A stretch of DNA of 6,588 nucleotides from an uncultured Muribaculum sp. (lineage in GTDB: Bacteria > Bacteroidota > Bacteroidia > Bacteroidales > Muribaculaceae). The notes beneath the pieces were generated by a model that was given only the letters and a program-made list of their open reading frames with translations, did no database searches and was not told the DNA's origin. Location of the stretch: NCBI GenBank assembly GCA_947573015.1, contig CANPDS010000148.1, positions 1 to 6,588 on the forward strand, written 5' to 3'. Below are positions 6,153-6,588 of the stretch, piece by piece (within the stretch, counting starts at the first letter, position 1; every line of letters starts with the position of its first letter). The position numbers were made by a program, and so were the translations under genes.

Positions 6153-6588
6153 TAAACTATTCTTTCCATCTCCCCAAAGATGCATGACAATGACCGGATT
6201 TCAACTTATTGCAAATTAGCATTTCGAGGGTGATTTCAAGACGATTTTGAGCTTTTTGAGAGAGTGATGTCCATCATGACCGAAGAAAGAGAATAAATCG
6301 ACTGAAAGATGTCCGAAAGATTAAACTCCATGGTACATCTTACATTTTGAAATAAGTTTAAATCAACTCAATACGTGCAATCCTCTGGAAAAATATAATT
6401 CGGAAAATGCCTTCCGGAGATATGCTTGCATATATTACGTCGCCACTATATTATTAATGGAATCTGCGATCTGAAAGGATATAGAACCTATAATAGCTGG
6501 GTATATGCAACAAAGGATATAATGCAATTAGTGTAGGTGCATATGCGGATTTACATTGGCCCGATATATAAAGGCAGCAAAGGCATAT
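6153..6588. other. Right-hand 436 bases with no supportable gene
   Basis: All frames on both strands are broken by stops. The longest suggestive pieces are 6180-6233 (17 codons from an ATG) and 6234-6296 in the same frame across one TGA, which together read like a short protein segment (FELFERVMSIMTEERE) and might be a gene remnant. Small palindromes occur: TGATG-TC-CATCA near 6265-6276, and TATGC-TT-GCATA at 6421-6432. No strong terminator hairpin with a T-run follows the TPR gene, and no tRNA or other RNA gene is recognised. The AT-rich far end may be the upstream region of a gene outside the window. Confidence 0.5.

Noticed and set aside
6153..6588. CRISPR array, tRNA or insertion-sequence ends in the right flank
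   Set aside because: No spaced repeats, cloverleaf or matched terminal inverted repeats could be found by eye; only short palindromes.

Overview
The window looks like a chromosomal segment of a Bacteroidales bacterium; the family is uncertain, with Muribaculaceae or a relative my guess. The reasons are an RHS-core/toxin tip of the Bacteroidetes style, a recJ-recQ pair with Bacteroidetes-like protein sequences, A-rich leaders without Shine-Dalgarno sites, and a TATATTTG box matching the Bacteroidetes -7 promoter element (TAnnTTTG). All clear genes lie on the + strand.

Left part (1-1401): a polymorphic-toxin module. The window opens inside the C-terminal end of an RHS repeat-associated core. 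The core is read in one frame up to about position 140. The sequence that should follow it (P-V-L-Y-I-D-P-N-G) continues in another frame from position 143, as if one base were missing near 138-143. The second frame runs straight into a lipase-like alpha/beta hydrolase domain (GHSLGGG nucleophile elbow), so core and toxin tip were probably once one protein. As the sequence stands, the core frame ends at 198-200 in a TAA that overlaps the ATG at 200. Two bases after the hydrolase stop comes a small lipoprotein, the natural candidate for the immunity protein. Base composition falls from about 54% G+C in the core to about one third in the two sampled stretches of toxin and lipoprotein, as expected for an exchangeable toxin/immunity cassette.

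Middle (1402-1682): a 281-base intergenic region with a promoter-like box, two inverted repeats and a weak 41-codon basic ORF. It probably separates the toxin module from the housekeeping operon.

Right part (1683-6152): a compact three-gene operon. recJ (single-strand-specific 5'-3' exonuclease) overlaps recQ (3'-5' DNA helicase, short form without HRDC) by 8 bases. After 11 bases comes an exported tetratricopeptide-repeat protein of unknown function. RecQ unwinding and RecJ degradation of the 5' strand act together in recombinational repair, so the overlap fits coupled production. The last 436 bases (6153-6588) hold no gene I can support, only short open stretches and weak repeats that could be gene remnants or the leader of a gene beyond the edge.
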